Positions 8,315-19,587 of a stretch of DNA of 34,043 bases are shown piece by piece. Source of the DNA: Rhodobacterales bacterium (lineage in GTDB: Bacteria; Pseudomonadota; Alphaproteobacteria; Rhodobacterales; Rhodobacteraceae). The stretch lies in contig JANYFE010000016.1 of assembly GCA_025362795.1 (NCBI GenBank), positions 1 through 34,043 of the forward strand. Direction: 5' to 3'. The position numbers and the translations under genes were made by a program. Positions within the stretch are counted from its first letter, which is position 1, and each line of letters opens with the position of its first letter. A model generated the notes under the pieces. That model did not search any database and was not told where the DNA came from. It saw nothing but the letters and a program-made list of their open reading frames with translations.

Positions 8315-9082
8315 TCAGAAGTGGTCTTTTCTGCGACGGATTTCGGCGAACACCTCTGCATCGCTGGCATCGGGCAGGCCGACCGCCAGCTTTATATGGA
8401 GCAGACCGGCGCGGAGGAAAGGGTTGGTCGCCAGTTCGCCGGACAAGCGTGAGGGAACGGTGGCGCGGCCCTCTGCGCGTGCGAGGGTGACGCGTTCGAT
8501 CCGGGCGGTCAGGGCTGAGTTGCCGGGTTCGATCGTGGCGGCAAACGCGAGGTTGGATGCGGTGTATTCGTGGCCCGAACAGATAAAAGTTTCGGGGGCA
8601 AGGGACGCAAGTTTGCCAAGCGAGGCCCACATGGTGGCCGGGCTGCCTTCAAACAGGCGGCCGCAGCCGCCCGCCATCAGACTGTCAGCGGTGAAGGCGT
8701 AACCGGAGGTCGGCAAGTGAAAGGCGATGTGGCCCATCGTGTGGCCCGACACGTCGAGCACTTGGGCCGTTTCCGGGCCAATCTTTACGGTGTCGCCTTC
8801 CACGAGGGCGCGGGTGAGCGGTGGCAGCCGGTGTTGATCAGCTTTGGCGCCGAGGACGGCGGCCTGGGTGGCGGCGACAAGTTCGGGGACGCCCTGAATG
8901 TGGTCGGCATGGTGGTGGGTCAGCAGGATCTGATCGAGGTGCCAGTTCCGGCTGGCAAGCGCGGTCAGGATGGGGCCGGCGTCGGGGACGTCGATGACGG
9001 TGGTGTGACCAGAGGCTGTGTCATGCAGCAAGTACGCGTAGTTGTCTTTGAGGCAGGCGATTGTGACGAGTTCGAGGGGCAT
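8315..9082 (-). CDS. gloB: Hydroxyacylglutathione hydrolase (glyoxalase II)
   Basis: This 255-residue enzyme hydrolyses S-lactoylglutathione to D-lactate and glutathione, the second step of methylglyoxal detoxification in the cytoplasm. The metallo-beta-lactamase-fold metal site is complete: THHHADH at 55-61 (His56, His58, Asp60, His61), His114 in SGHTMGH, Asp133 in FTADSL and His171 in CSGHEYT. The C-terminal HAGH domain ends RRRKDHF, as in other GloB proteins, and the length is standard. The ATG at 9082 has GGAG six bases upstream. The same frame is open to 9646, but the extension is low-complexity and opposite the methyltransferase gene. Confidence 0.95.
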   Translation of the reverse strand: MPLELVTIACLKDNYAYLLHDTASGHTTVIDVPDAGPILTALASRNWHLDQILLTHHHADHIQGVPELVAATQAAVLGAKADQHRLPPLTRALVEGDTVKIGPETAQVLDVSGHTMGHIAFHLPTSGYAFTADSLMAGGCGRLFEGSPATMWASLGKLASLAPETFICSGHEYTASNLAFAATIEPGNSALTARIERVTLARAEGRATVPSRLSGELATNPFLRAGLLHIKLAVGLPDASDAEVFAEIRRRKDHF

Positions 9083-9190
9083 GGTCTTCTCCGGTTTGGT
9101 CGCAGGGTGGCGTATCGCCGGAGCGGGCGCAACCGGTGAGGCGGTTGATCCAACGGAGCGGCAAGGGCCGCAGAGTCTTTGCCGCGCCTC

Positions 9191-9249
9191 TGGCCTGCGG
9201 CCAACCGGCTTGAAGAGCCTCCGGCGGGGATATTTATGAACAGGTGAAA
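9191..9249 (+). repeat. Dispersed GATATTT element, copy A
   Basis: A small inverted repeat, TGGCC-TGC-GGCCA (9191-9203), is followed by CCTCCGGCGGG and GATATTT (9229-9235), then the tail ATGAACAGGTGAAA. It lies between the divergent gloB and methyltransferase genes, about 75 bases before the methyltransferase start. Three other copies with the same order and orientation occur at 22977-23030, 25744-25792 and 31359-31401. Confidence 0.7.
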
Positions 9250-9321
9250 TTGGCAGAGTGGCTTTGGCGGGCCTGGCCGCTATGCTGTCAATTGGACTTA
9301 AGAACGGGGCGCGAAGTTTCA

Positions 9322-10071
9322 ATGCATCTGGACGTGCTGGACCTGCGGAATTTTTACTATCGGACGCAACTGGGCCGGGTGGCGCAGCGCGCGATCCGTG
9401 ACAAGGTGGTCGATCTGTGGCCACCGATGGCCGGGCAGACCGTGGCCGGGTTTGGTTTTGCGGTGCCGCTGCTGCGGCCCTATCTGGATGTGTCGCGCCG
9501 GGTGGTGGCGCTGATGCCGGGCCCGCAGGGGGTGATGCCGTGGCCGGTGGGCGAGCCGAATATCTGCACGTTGTGCGAGGACGCCTCTTGGCCGCTGGCG
9601 ACCGGATTTGTTGATCGCCTGGTGGTGATGCACGGGCTGGAGACATCGGACAATTCCGCGGCGGTGCTGGAGGAATGTTACCGCGTGCTGGGGCCGGGCG
9701 GGCGGGCCTTGTTCATCGTGCCGAACCGGATCGGATTATGGTCGCGGCGCGAGGGCACGCCGTTCGGCTTTGGCCGGCCCTATTCGATCAGCCAGCTGGA
9801 GGCGGAGTTGAAGCGTTGCGGCTTTACGCCGGAACGCGGGCAAACCGCGCTGTTTGCGCCACCGTCGCAGGGACGGTTCTGGCTGCGGACTTCGGCCTTT
9901 TGGGAGTGGCTTGGGCGGTCGGCGCCGTGGCTGGCGGGCGGCGTGCTGATGGTCGAGGCGTCGAAGCAGGTCTATGCGCCGACGCGGGGCGGCTTGGGGG
10001 CAATGGTGCGACGGCCGCTACAGGCACTGGAGGGGATGCCCGCGCCGCAGCCGGTGCCGAGGAAGGCGTAG
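9322..10071 (+). CDS. Class I SAM-dependent methyltransferase-like protein
   Basis: This 249-residue protein has the general plan of a methyltransf_11-type enzyme. [21 protein letters not shown] around 113-133 is the typical beta-strand after the catalytic loop, and [14 protein letters not shown] near 157-170 is the usual following helix. The SAM-binding motif I is degenerate: [15 protein letters not shown] replaces the expected acidic D-x-G-x-G pattern, so SAM binding or catalysis may be altered. The ATG at 9322 begins [14 protein letters not shown]; an upstream GTG at 9244 would start inside the dispersed repeat. Its substrate is unknown. It is divergent from gloB, and any functional link is only inferred from that. 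Confidence 0.72.
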   Translation: MHLDVLDLRNFYYRTQLGRVAQRAIRDKVVDLWPPMAGQTVAGFGFAVPLLRPYLDVSRRVVALMPGPQGVMPWPVGEPNICTLCEDASWPLATGFVDRLVVMHGLETSDNSAAVLEECYRVLGPGGRALFIVPNRIGLWSRREGTPFGFGRPYSISQLEAELKRCGFTPERGQTALFAPPSQGRFWLRTSAFWEWLGRSAPWLAGGVLMVEASKQVYAPTRGGLGAMVRRPLQALEGMPAPQPVPRKA

Positions 10072-10381
10072 TGGTGCATCAAAGCGTTGCAAAACCGGGC
10101 TATTCTCTGGCGAGATTCGGCCTCGATTTGCCGCGACGGAAGCGCTTTGGGGTGCCAAAGCGTCGCACCTATAACGTGGGTCGCTGCGGGCCTCTGATAA
10201 CGCTGTAAAAAACCTGCTCGACCAAGGTGCAATGGTTGGGCATTACTGGTTGCGGGGTTTGGGATGCTCTGTTAGGAACGCCCAAAATCGGAAGACGCGG
10301 ACAAATCATGTGTGCGCCAACAGAGATCCTTGAACCCAGCGCAGGCCGGAAAATCGAGGATTAGACAGCGGAAGGGAAGAC
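10072..10381. other. Leader and promoter region of the atp operon
   Basis: This 310-base gap separates the methyltransferase from atpH and has no convincing gene. CGCTTTGG (10143-10150) and CCAAAGCG (10155-10162) form a perfect eight-pair stem with loop GGTG, 72 bases after the methyltransferase stop. It has no T run, so it is a terminator-like or regulatory hairpin rather than a clear terminator. A weak sigma-70-like pair, TTGCGG (10250-10255) and TTAGGA (10272-10277) with 16 bases between, is the best promoter candidate I can see for the operon. That would leave a leader of roughly 100 bases before the GTG start of atpH. Confidence 0.4.
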
Positions 10382-10942
10382 GTGTCCGAACCAGCATCCA
10401 TCTCCCTCAGCATCGCCGGGCGCTATGCGCAGGCCTTGTTCGAACTTGCCAAGGAAGACGGCGGCCTGAAGGCGCTGGAAGCCGATACCGAAGCCCTTGG
10501 CGATGCCCTGAAAATCAGCCCGGAATTTGTGGCCATGATCGCTTCGCCGGTGATCCCGCGCGACGAGCAGGCAGCTGCCGTACAGGCGATTGCGGCCAAG
10601 ATGGGCGTATCCGCGCTGGTTGCCAACACGCTGGCGCTGATGGCAGCCAAGCACCGGCTGTTCGTGCTGCCGCAACTGGTGGCCGACCTGAAATCGCGCA
10701 TTGCGGTGGAAAAGGGTGAAGTGACGGCCGAAGTGACCTCGGCTGCACCGCTGTCGGCCGCACAGGTCAAGGACTTGATTGCCACGCTGAAAGCCAGCGC
10801 GGGCAAGGATATCAAACTGAACACCTCCGTCGATGAAAGCCTCATCGGCGGTTTGATCGTGAAGCTGGGTTCGACCATGATCGATACGTCGGTCAAGGCG
10901 AAGCTTGCGGCACTCCAGAATGCAATGAAAGAGGTTGGGTGA
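10382..10942 (+). CDS. atpH: F1F0 ATP synthase subunit delta
   Basis: This 186-residue OSCP/delta subunit links the F1 head to the peripheral stalk of ATP synthase. The N-terminal block [16 protein letters not shown] (9-24) and the C-terminal [23 protein letters not shown] are diagnostic for the family, and the length is normal. The start is GTG at 10382, with AGGGA about six bases upstream. It is the first gene of the F1 operon. Its TGA stop at 10940-10942 shares one base with the ATG of atpA, so the two are translationally coupled. As in many alphaproteobacteria, the F0 genes are not beside it and must lie elsewhere. Confidence 0.97.
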   Translation: MSEPASISLSIAGRYAQALFELAKEDGGLKALEADTEALGDALKISPEFVAMIASPVIPRDEQAAAVQAIAAKMGVSALVANTLALMAAKHRLFVLPQLVADLKSRIAVEKGEVTAEVTSAAPLSAAQVKDLIATLKASAGKDIKLNTSVDESLIGGLIVKLGSTMIDTSVKAKLAALQNAMKEVG

Positions 10943-12480
10943 TGGGAATCCAAGCAGCAGAAATTTCTGCAATCCTGAAGGACCAGATCAAAAACTTTGG
11001 CAAGGACGCCGAAGTGGCCGAGGTTGGCCGGGTGCTGAGCGTGGGCGACGGGATTGCCCGCGTCTATGGCCTCGACAATGTTCAGGCCGGCGAGATGGTG
11101 GAATTCCCGGGCGGCATCCGTGGGATGGCGCTGAACCTGGAAGTCGACAACGTCGGCATCGTGATCTTCGGGTCGGACCAGGACATCAAGGAAGGTGACG
11201 TCGTCAAGCGCACCAAGTCGATCGTGGACGTGCCGGTGGGTGATGCGCTGCTGGGGCGGGTCGTGGACGGTCTGGGCAACCCGATTGATGGCAAGGGGCC
11301 ATTGGGCACCACCGAACGCAGCATTGCCGACCGCAAGGCATTGGGCATCATCCCGCGCAAATCGGTGCATGAGCCGATGGCGACTGGCCTCAAGGCCGTG
11401 GACGCGATGATCCCGATTGGCCGTGGCCAGCGCGAACTGATCATCGGCGACCGGCAGACCGGCAAGACCGCCGTGGCGCTGGACACCATTCTGAACCAGA
11501 AAAGCTATAACGAAGCAGCTGGCGACGATGAGTCCAAGAAGCTGTATTGCATCTATGTCGCCATCGGCCAAAAGCGTTCGACCGTGGCGCAGCTGGTCAA
11601 GAAGCTGGACGAGTCCGGTGCCAGTGCCTATACGATCGTCGTGGCCGCGACAGCCTCTGATCCGGCGCCGATGCAGTTTCTGGCACCCTATGCCGCGACG
11701 TCGATGGCAGAGTTTTTCCGCGACAATGGCCGCCATGCGCTGATCATCTATGATGATCTGTCCAAGCAAGCGGTCGCCTACCGTCAGATGTCGCTGCTGT
11801 TGCGCCGCCCGCCGGGACGTGAAGCCTATCCGGGCGACGTGTTCTATCTGCACTCTCGTTTGCTGGAGCGGTCCTCGAAGCTGAACGAAGATTTTGGTTC
11901 GGGCTCGCTGACTGCGCTGCCGATCATCGAAACCCAGGGTGGCGACGTGTCGGCGTTCATTCCGACCAACGTGATCTCGATCACCGATGGCCAGATTTTC
12001 CTTGAAACCGAATTGTTCTTCCAGGGCATCCGCCCGGCGGTGAACACCGGTCTGTCGGTGAGCCGCGTCGGTTCGTCGGCGCAAACCTCGGCGATGAAGT
12101 CGGTGGCTGGCAAGGTGAAGCTGGAGCTGGCGCAGTACCGCGAAATGGCGGCGTTTGCGCAGTTCGGGTCGGACCTCGACGCCTCGACCCAGCAATTGCT
12201 GGCACGCGGCGCACGTCTGACCGAGTTGATGAAGCAGGCGCAGTATTCACCGCTGACCAACGCGGAAATCGTCTGCCTGATCTACGCGGGCACGGCGGGT
12301 TATCTGGACAAGGTCGCGGTCAAGGACATTGGCCGTTATGAGGCGGGGTTACTGAAGCATCTGCGCGGCGCGGGCAAGGCATTGCTGGCTGACATCACCC
12401 TGAAAGACCGCAAAGTTGCGGGCGATCTGGAGAAAGCCATTCGCGCCGAACTGGACGCGTTCGCCAAAGACTTCGCCTAA
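10942..12480 (+). CDS. atpA: F1F0 ATP synthase subunit alpha
   Basis: This 512-residue non-catalytic nucleotide-binding subunit forms the F1 hexamer with beta. The P-loop GDRQTGKT is at 169-176, the same position as in E. coli Atp[35 protein letters not shown] and the C-terminal helical domain are intact. The ATG at 10942 overlaps the atpH stop by one base (TGATG); an immediately preceding GTG at 10939 is possible but less likely. Length and motifs show a complete, ordinary subunit. atpG follows 17 bases after the stop, with a G-rich ribosome site between. Confidence 0.98.
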   Translation: MGIQAAEISAILKDQIKNFGKDAEVAEVGRVLSVGDGIARVYGLDNVQAGEMVEFPGGIRGMALNLEVDNVGIVIFGSDQDIKEGDVVKRTKSIVDVPVGDALLGRVVDGLGNPIDGKGPLGTTERSIADRKALGIIPRKSVHEPMATGLKAVDAMIPIGRGQRELIIGDRQTGKTAVALDTILNQKSYNEAAGDDESKKLYCIYVAIGQKRSTVAQLVKKLDESGASAYTIVVAATASDPAPMQFLAPYAATSMAEFFRDNGRHALIIYDDLSKQAVAYRQMSLLLRRPPGREAYPGDVFYLHSRLLERSSKLNEDFGSGSLTALPIIETQGGDVSAFIPTNVISITDGQIFLETELFFQGIRPAVNTGLSVSRVGSSAQTSAMKSVAGKVKLELAQYREMAAFAQFGSDLDASTQQLLARGARLTELMKQAQYSPLTNAEIVCLIYAGTAGYLDKVAVKDIGRYEAGLLKHLRGAGKALLADITLKDRKVAGDLEKAIRAELDAFAKDFA

Positions 12481-12497
12481 GGGCAGGGGGATAAACG

Positions 12498-14824
<2,327 letters not shown>

Positions 14825-14827
14825 ATC

Positions 14828-15220
14828 ATGGCGGGAACCCTGCAATTCGACCTGGTCAGTCCCGAGCGGCGCCTCGCGTCACTTGCGGCGACCGAGGTGC
14901 TGATCCCTGGCGCCGAGGGTGACATGGGTGTGATGGAGGGGCATGCCCCGGTCATCACCACCCTGCGCCCCGGTGTGCTGCGGGCAACCGGCGCCGAGGG
15001 TGTCAAATCCTATGTCGTATCCGGCGGCTTTGCCGAGATCACCGGCACCAGCATTTCGGTGTTGGCCGAACAGGCCGTACCGCTGGAAGAAATGACGCCG
15101 GCGTTGATGGATGCGATGGTCGCGGACGCGACTTTGGCAGCAGCCGTCAATCCGGACAAAGATTCCGCCGACAAAGCAGTTGCTGATCTGCTGGCGATGC
15201 GGGCCGCTGCGGGACACTAG
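14828..15220 (+). CDS. atpC: F1F0 ATP synthase subunit epsilon
   Basis: This 130-residue subunit attaches the central stalk to the F0 ring and can inhibit ATP hydrolysis. The N-terminal beta-sandwich is clear from [33 protein letters not shown] and [10 protein letters not shown]. The C-terminal helical part is present but short and lacks a long basic inhibitory helix, as is common in alphaproteobacteria. The start is three bases after the atpD stop. It is the last gene of the operon and is followed about 30 bases later by a terminator hairpin. Confidence 0.96.
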   Translation: MAGTLQFDLVSPERRLASLAATEVLIPGAEGDMGVMEGHAPVITTLRPGVLRATGAEGVKSYVVSGGFAEITGTSISVLAEQAVPLEEMTPALMDAMVADATLAAAVNPDKDSADKAVADLLAMRAAAGH

Positions 15221-15250
15221 AGTGTCGCGCCCTTAAATCTGACGAGGAAG

Positions 15251-15275
15251 GGCCCCGAAATTGTCGGGGTCTTTC
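15251..15275 (+). terminator. Terminator of the atpHAGDC operon
   Basis: GGCCCCGA (15251-15258) pairs with TCGGGGTC (15264-15271) through eight positions including one G-T wobble, with loop AATTG. It is followed by TTTCC. The stem is strong and well placed 30 bases after the atpC stop; the T tract is short. Confidence 0.72.
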
Positions 15276-15337
15276 CATTTCCGGGCCTTTTCTTGACGAA
15301 TTTGTAGAGTAAGTTGTTCGAATAGCCACGGAACAGT

Positions 15338-15688
15338 ATGAAACGCATCACATCTGGCAGTTTTGGCATCCTGCAAGGCTCGCGTGTCCTGTTCTCGGAC
15401 TTCGCGGATGGTGGCGTCATGTGGACCGGTCAGGGCGACCGCGAAAGCCGCCACATCATCAGCTTCAAAGAGGCGTTCAAGGCTCCGCCCATCGTGATGA
15501 CCGCGATCGGGATGTGGGACATGGACCACAAACACAACTCTCGCGCCGATATCACCGCCGAGAATGTCATGACCACCGGGTTCCAGCTGGTGTTTCGCAC
15601 CTGGGGCGACACCCGCGTGGCCCGGGTCCGGGCGGATTGGACGGCGATAGGTCCGGTCAAGGATGATGACGACTGGGATGTGGGGTGA
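15338..15688 (+). CDS. H-type lectin domain protein
   Basis: This 116-residue protein matches the H-type lectin fold (PF09458 type), known from snail agglutinin and discoidin, where it binds N-acetylgalactosamine-like sugars. The supporting pattern is GVMWTGQGDRESRHIISFKE, then F-x-x-PP-x-V, then the W-D-x-D segment GMWDMDHKHNSRADITAENV and a closing TTGFQLVFRTWGDTRVARVRADWTAIG. It has no signal peptide or membrane span, and ends in an acidic tail DDDDWDV. It lies 117 bases after atpC, downstream of the atp terminator, so it probably has its own promoter. Sugar binding in this organism is inferred only from the fold. Confidence 0.75.
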   Translation: MKRITSGSFGILQGSRVLFSDFADGGVMWTGQGDRESRHIISFKEAFKAPPIVMTAIGMWDMDHKHNSRADITAENVMTTGFQLVFRTWGDTRVARVRADWTAIGPVKDDDDWDVG

Positions 15689-15707
15689 AGATGCGCGGGT
15701 TGGAAGC

Positions 15708-15941
15708 ATGGTGGTCGCGGCCGGGCTGGATCGCATCTATGAAAACCCACGCGCTGCGCGTCCATTGGCAGTAAACCACACCTAGAAAGACCGCCGCTAC
15801 TGGGGTGAAGTGCGGAGGAATATAGTCGTTGTCCAGATTATGTTCGGGCTAGGAATTGCCGCGGCAATTGTCTGGCATCCCGGCCTGCGCAGAGACCAGC
15901 GCTCGGCCCAGCATGAGACAGGTGCGCCAAACCTCGGATAA
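15708..15941 (+). pseudogene. Possible broken small membrane-protein gene
   Basis: From ATG 15708 a frame reads 25 codons, including AAGLDRIYENPRAARPLAV, and meets TAG at 15783-15785. The same frame then continues for 51 codons to TAA at 15939-15941, with KDRRYWGEVRRNI followed by a hydrophobic stretch VVVQIMFGLGIAAAIVW. Both halves have ordinary protein character: a basic amphipathic head followed by one membrane span. That suggests one small membrane protein interrupted by a stop. It does not match a family I recognise, and chance cannot be excluded because the region is short. It ends eight bases before the convergent prs stop. Confidence 0.3.
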
Positions 15942-15948
15942 CGGGCGC

Positions 15949-16968
15949 TCAGGGCCGTTGATACATGCCTTCGTAGATCGGCACCAAGGTGTCCGTTTCA
16001 AACAATGACGACACCGAAGTGCCGTTCCAGATATTCAGGATGGCTTGCGCGAAAATCGGGGCGGTCGGGATGATGCGAATGTTTTTCGCGGCCCGCACCT
16101 GATCGGTTGGTTCGATGCTGTCGGTGATGACCAGCGATTTCAGCATCGAGGTTTCCACCCGTTCGACTGCACCATTCGACAGGACACCGTGGGTGATATA
16201 GGCGTGAACTTCGGTCGCGCCGTTTTCCATCAGCAGTGCCGCGGCTTTGCACAGGGTTCCGGCAGTGTCGGCAATGTCATCGACGATGATGCATTTTTTG
16301 CCGGCAACGGAGCCGATGATCGTCATCTCGGCCACTTCGCCAGCTTTTTCACGGCGTTTGTCGACGATGGCGAGCGGAGCGTTGATCCGTTTGGCGAGCT
16401 CTCGGGCGCGGGCCACGCCGCCGACATCGGGCGAGACGACCATCAGGTCGGTCATCTGGCCCTTGAAATTGTGTTCGATGTCCAGCGCGAAAATCGGCGA
16501 TGCATAAAGGTTGTCGACCGGGATATCGAAGAAGCCCTGAATTTGTGCCGCATGCAGGTCAAGGGTCAGGACGCGGTCAATGCCGGCCTCGGCAATCATG
16601 TTGGCCACCAGTTTCGCGGTAATCGGTGTGCGGGCCTTGGCGCGGCGGTCCTGTCTGGCATAGCCGAAGTACGGGATCACGGCGGTGATGCGGTTGGCTG
16701 AAGATCGGCGCAGCGCATCAGAAATAATCAGCAGTTCCATAAGGTTGTCATTGGCAGGGTTCGAGGTGGGCTGGATGATGTACATATCTTCGCCGCGCAC
16801 ATTTTCGTACACCTCTACGAAAATCTCCTGATCGTTGAAGCGTTCGACGCGCGCCTCGACCAGGTTCACCGACATGCCGCGATGCATAGACATCCGGCGC
16901 GCGATGGCCTTGGCAAGGGTGAGGTTCGCGTTGCCGGAAATCAGTTTCGGCTCGGTGATGGCTGCCAT
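15949..16968 (-). CDS. prs: Ribose-phosphate pyrophosphokinase (PRPP synthetase)
   Basis: This 339-residue enzyme makes 5-phosphoribosyl 1-diphosphate from ribose 5-phosphate and ATP, the precursor for purine, pyrimidine, histidine, tryptophan and NAD synthesis. [21 protein letters not shown] holds the ATP-binding region. [18 protein letters not shown] is the conserved Mg/ATP block, [13 protein letters not shown] lies at 177-189, and the PRPP-binding loop is DDIADTAGT at 230-238. The ATG at 16968 gives [16 protein letters not shown], the usual class I N-terminus; the open frame extends to 17163, but that part has no family sequence. The gene is divergent from the HCCA isomerase-like gene. Confidence 0.96.
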   Translation of the reverse strand: MAAITEPKLISGNANLTLAKAIARRMSMHRGMSVNLVEARVERFNDQEIFVEVYENVRGEDMYIIQPTSNPANDNLMELLIISDALRRSSANRITAVIPYFGYARQDRRAKARTPITAKLVANMIAEAGIDRVLTLDLHAAQIQGFFDIPVDNLYASPIFALDIEHNFKGQMTDLMVVSPDVGGVARARELAKRINAPLAIVDKRREKAGEVAEMTIIGSVAGKKCIIVDDIADTAGTLCKAAALLMENGATEVHAYITHGVLSNGAVERVETSMLKSLVITDSIEPTDQVRAAKNIRIIPTAPIFAQAILNIWNGTSVSSLFETDTLVPIYEGMYQRP

Positions 16969-17069
16969 GGGTGGAGATCCTCGGGCTGTGCAGGAGGGAT
17001 TCGAAGCGTTGACACCGCTTATCACCCGGTTAGGGTCTGCGCAAACAGCGGGCGGCTTGGGGCGAGAAA

Positions 17070-17666
17070 ATGGTGCAGGTCGACTACTTCTTCGCAACGA
17101 TTTCCCCGTTCTGCTATTTGGCTGGCAATCGGCTGGAAGTGATTGCGGCACGGCATGGGGCAACGGTACGTTACATCCCGATCAACGCGCCTGCGCTTTT
17201 TCCGCGCACGGGCGGGCAGGTGCTGGTCGACCGCCACGAGAGCCGCAAAGAATACCGGTTGCAGGAACTGCGGCGTTGGTCGAAGCGGCTGGAGATGAAG
17301 CTGGACATGCGGCCCGCCTATTTCCCCGCCAATCCCGCACCTTCGTCTTATGCGATCATTTCTGCGGCGCGGGCGGGGGGCGGTGATCTGGCGGGCTTGG
17401 TGCAGGCCTTTCCGCGAGCGGTCTGGGCTGAGGGGCGCAACATTGCCGAGGACGAGGTGGTCAAGACGATCCTGGCGGAGCATGGTTTTGACCCGGCTGT
17501 TGCCGACAAGGGCATGATGACGGCGGCGGACACCTATATGTCGAACCTTGAAGAGGCGGTGATGCGTGGGGTTTTCGGTGTGCCGTTTTACATGGTGGGT
17601 GACGAGCGGTTCTGGGGGCAAGATCGGCTGGATGATCTGGACCTTTATCTGGCCGGGAAGTTGTAA
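17070..17666 (+). CDS. 2-hydroxychromene-2-carboxylate isomerase family protein (DsbA fold)
   Basis: This 198-residue protein belongs to the HCCA isomerase/kappa-class GST family, a thioredoxin-fold group that uses glutathione. The N-terminal [16 protein letters not shown] places Ser12-Pro13 at the usual catalytic position. The C-terminal [23 protein letters not shown] is the diagnostic family block. Many such genes are unrelated to naphthalene breakdown, so the substrate is unknown. The next gene begins directly after its TAA (GTG at 17667), so the two are co-translated. Confidence 0.85.
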   Translation: MVQVDYFFATISPFCYLAGNRLEVIAARHGATVRYIPINAPALFPRTGGQVLVDRHESRKEYRLQELRRWSKRLEMKLDMRPAYFPANPAPSSYAIISAARAGGGDLAGLVQAFPRAVWAEGRNIAEDEVVKTILAEHGFDPAVADKGMMTAADTYMSNLEEAVMRGVFGVPFYMVGDERFWGQDRLDDLDLYLAGKL

Positions 17667-18482
17667 GTGCCTGAAGATTTGATTGCCGGACATCTGACCC
17701 CTTGGCGGATTTGGAACCGTGGGGGCGCCCGGCCGGTGTTGGCGCTGCATTGTTCGTTAGCGCATTCGGGTGCCTGGACCGGGCTGGCGTCGTTGCTGTC
17801 CAGCGTGACCGTGACCGCGCTGGATCAGCCGTCGCATGGGCGTTCGGCGGATTGGGACCAGCGCGAGGATTTGCACACACTGACCACACGGATATCTGTG
17901 GCGATGGCGGAGACCATTGCCGAGGACAATCGTGTTGATCTGATTGGCCATTCGTTCGGTGCCACGGTCGCGCTGCGGATGGCGCTGGAGCGCCCTGATC
18001 TTGTGCGCAGCCTGACACTGATCGAGCCGGTGGTGTTTGGGGCGGCAAAAGGGAGCGATGTCTATGACCGGTTCCGCGCCGGCCATCTGGCATTTGCCGA
18101 GCTGGTCCTGACGGGCAAGCGGGCCGAGGCAGCGGCGGTATTTCATGGTGTTTGGGGAAATGGGGAGGCTTTTGCCGATCTTCCCGACAAGACAAGCCGC
18201 TACATGCTGGATCGCATTCATCTGATCGAGGCGCAGAACCCGGTTTTGCTGGACGATTCGGCGGGGATGCTTCGTCCCGGTGCGCTGGAAGGCGTGGTGG
18301 CGCCTGTGCTGCTGATTGATGGCGCGGACAGCCCGCCGATCATCGATGCGGTGCATAGGTCGCTGGCTGGAAGGCTGCCGAATGTGCAGCGACTGACTGT
18401 GCCGGGGGCAGGACATATGGTGCCAATCACGCATCCAGACTGGATCGCTGCCGAGATTCAGGCACATCTGGACCAGAGCTAG
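17667..18482 (+). CDS. Alpha/beta hydrolase
   Basis: This 271-residue protein has the alpha/beta hydrolase fold. ALHCSLAHSGAW (26-37) holds the oxyanion-hole region. LDQPSHGRS follows, then the nucleophile elbow GHSFG at 94-98 (Ser96). VLLIDGADSPP supplies the probable catalytic acid, and GAGHMVPITHP the His. The start is GTG immediately after the TAA of the isomerase-like gene. The substrate cannot be predicted. A convergent aldolase gene starts 76 bases beyond its end. Confidence 0.85.
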   Translation: MPEDLIAGHLTPWRIWNRGGARPVLALHCSLAHSGAWTGLASLLSSVTVTALDQPSHGRSADWDQREDLHTLTTRISVAMAETIAEDNRVDLIGHSFGATVALRMALERPDLVRSLTLIEPVVFGAAKGSDVYDRFRAGHLAFAELVLTGKRAEAAAVFHGVWGNGEAFADLPDKTSRYMLDRIHLIEAQNPVLLDDSAGMLRPGALEGVVAPVLLIDGADSPPIIDAVHRSLAGRLPNVQRLTVPGAGHMVPITHPDWIAAEIQAHLDQS

Positions 18483-18558
18483 GTCCAAGGTGCATGGCGG
18501 GGGATTTAGCGACCCCGGATCCCGGCGGAAGGTGATTGCCAGGATGACGCGTGGAAAG

Positions 18559-19587
18559 TCAGGCTCGGAGAGCGCTTAGCAGATTGTCAACGTCTTGGTC
18601 TGACGTGCTCCATGATGTGACGAGGCGGGCAGCCTCGCGTCCTTCTGGCGCAGGCAAACGGTAGTAGATCGCGCCTTTAGCTTCTGCCCGATCGTGGGTA
18701 CCGCTGCGCCATTCAGTGAAAAGGATATTGGCATCAACCGGATGCAGGAGCCTTACGCCCGGACGGCTGCTGAGGCCTGTTGCGATGCGTGCGCCCATCA
18801 CGTTCGCATGGGTCGCAAGGCGAAGCCAAAGGTCGTCTGTCAGGTAAGCCTCCATTTGCGCTGACAAAAAGCGGTGTTTGGAGAAAAGGTGGCCCCCCCG
18901 CTTGCGCCGCAGTTCGAATTCCCAGGCTTTGGCAGGATCGAAAATCACCACGGCTTCAACGCCGAGGCAGCCGTTTTTGGTGCCACCAAACGAGACAATG
19001 TCAATGCCGGCTTTCCAAGTCATCTCGGCGGCCGTTGCCCCGGTCGCGACCAGGGCATTCGCAAAGCGGGCGCCGTCGAGGTGGCACGGCAAGCCCTTTG
19101 CCTTGGCAAGTGCGGTCAGCGTTGAAATTTCGGCAGGTGTGTAGGTCGTTCCTGCCTCGGTGACGTTGGTGATGGTCAGCAGGCCGCGCTGGACGCCGTG
19201 GACGCCACTTTCTCCAATTCGGCCAAGCGCTTGGGTGAGCGTGCCCGGCGTCATCTTGCCATGATCGCCGGGGACCAGAGCGAGTTTTGCGCCAGAGTAG
19301 AACTCGGGTGCGCCACATTCGTCGAGGGCGGCGTGGGCGTCTTCATGACAGAACACGGCGGTCCAAGGTTGGGCGCAAAGCGAAATGGCAAGGGCATTGG
19401 CGGCGGTGCCGGTGGCAACAAGGTAGACGGCGGCGTCGGGGGCTTCGAATGTCTGGCGGATTTGCTGCCGCACGCGGTCCATTATGGGATCGGCACCGTA
19501 GCTGCGCGCATAGCCGTCATTGGCCCGCAACACAGCTGCCATTATCTCGGGCGCGGCACCCGAACCGTTGTCAGAGGCAAAGAACAT
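18559..19587 (-). CDS. ltaE: Low-specificity L-threonine aldolase-like PLP enzyme
   Basis: This 342-residue protein matches the beta-eliminating lyase/threonine aldolase family, which splits L-threonine or allo-threonine to glycine and acetaldehyde. FFASDNGSGAAPEIM is the N-terminal signature. HLDGARFANA (169-178) binds the PLP pyridine nitrogen. Lys204 in SFGGTKNGCLG is the Schiff-base lysine. The ATG at 19587 shares a base with the stop of the preceding YcgN-like gene (TGATG), so the enzyme is coupled to it. The same frame is open to 19719, but that part overlaps the YcgN gene. Stereospecificity is not deducible here. Confidence 0.9.
   Translation of the reverse strand: MFFASDNGSGAAPEIMAAVLRANDGYARSYGADPIMDRVRQQIRQTFEAPDAAVYLVATGTAANALAISLCAQPWTAVFCHEDAHAALDECGAPEFYSGAKLALVPGDHGKMTPGTLTQALGRIGESGVHGVQRGLLTITNVTEAGTTYTPAEISTLTALAKAKGLPCHLDGARFANALVATGATAAEMTWKAGIDIVSFGGTKNGCLGVEAVVIFDPAKAWEFELRRKRGGHLFSKHRFLSAQMEAYLTDDLWLRLATHANVMGARIATGLSSRPGVRLLHPVDANILFTEWRSGTHDRAEAKGAIYYRLPAPEGREAARLVTSWSTSDQDVDNLLSALRA

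Noticed and set aside
9236..9249. ATG in the tail of repeat copy A as a possible mini-gene start
   Set aside because: It reaches TGA after three codons, and the other copies do not keep a comparable frame.
9083..9646. Long N-terminal extension of gloB
   Set aside because: The extension is Pro/Ala/Arg low-complexity, overlaps the divergent methyltransferase gene and the dispersed repeat, and a good ribosome site precedes the ATG at 9082.
10423..12195. A 590-codon minus-strand open frame opposite atpH and atpA
   Set aside because: His/Arg-rich shadow of two certain ATP synthase genes.
16969..17163. N-terminal extension of prs
   Set aside because: The class I PRPP synthetase N-terminus begins at 16968; the extension overlaps the divergent HCCA isomerase-like gene and has no family sequence.
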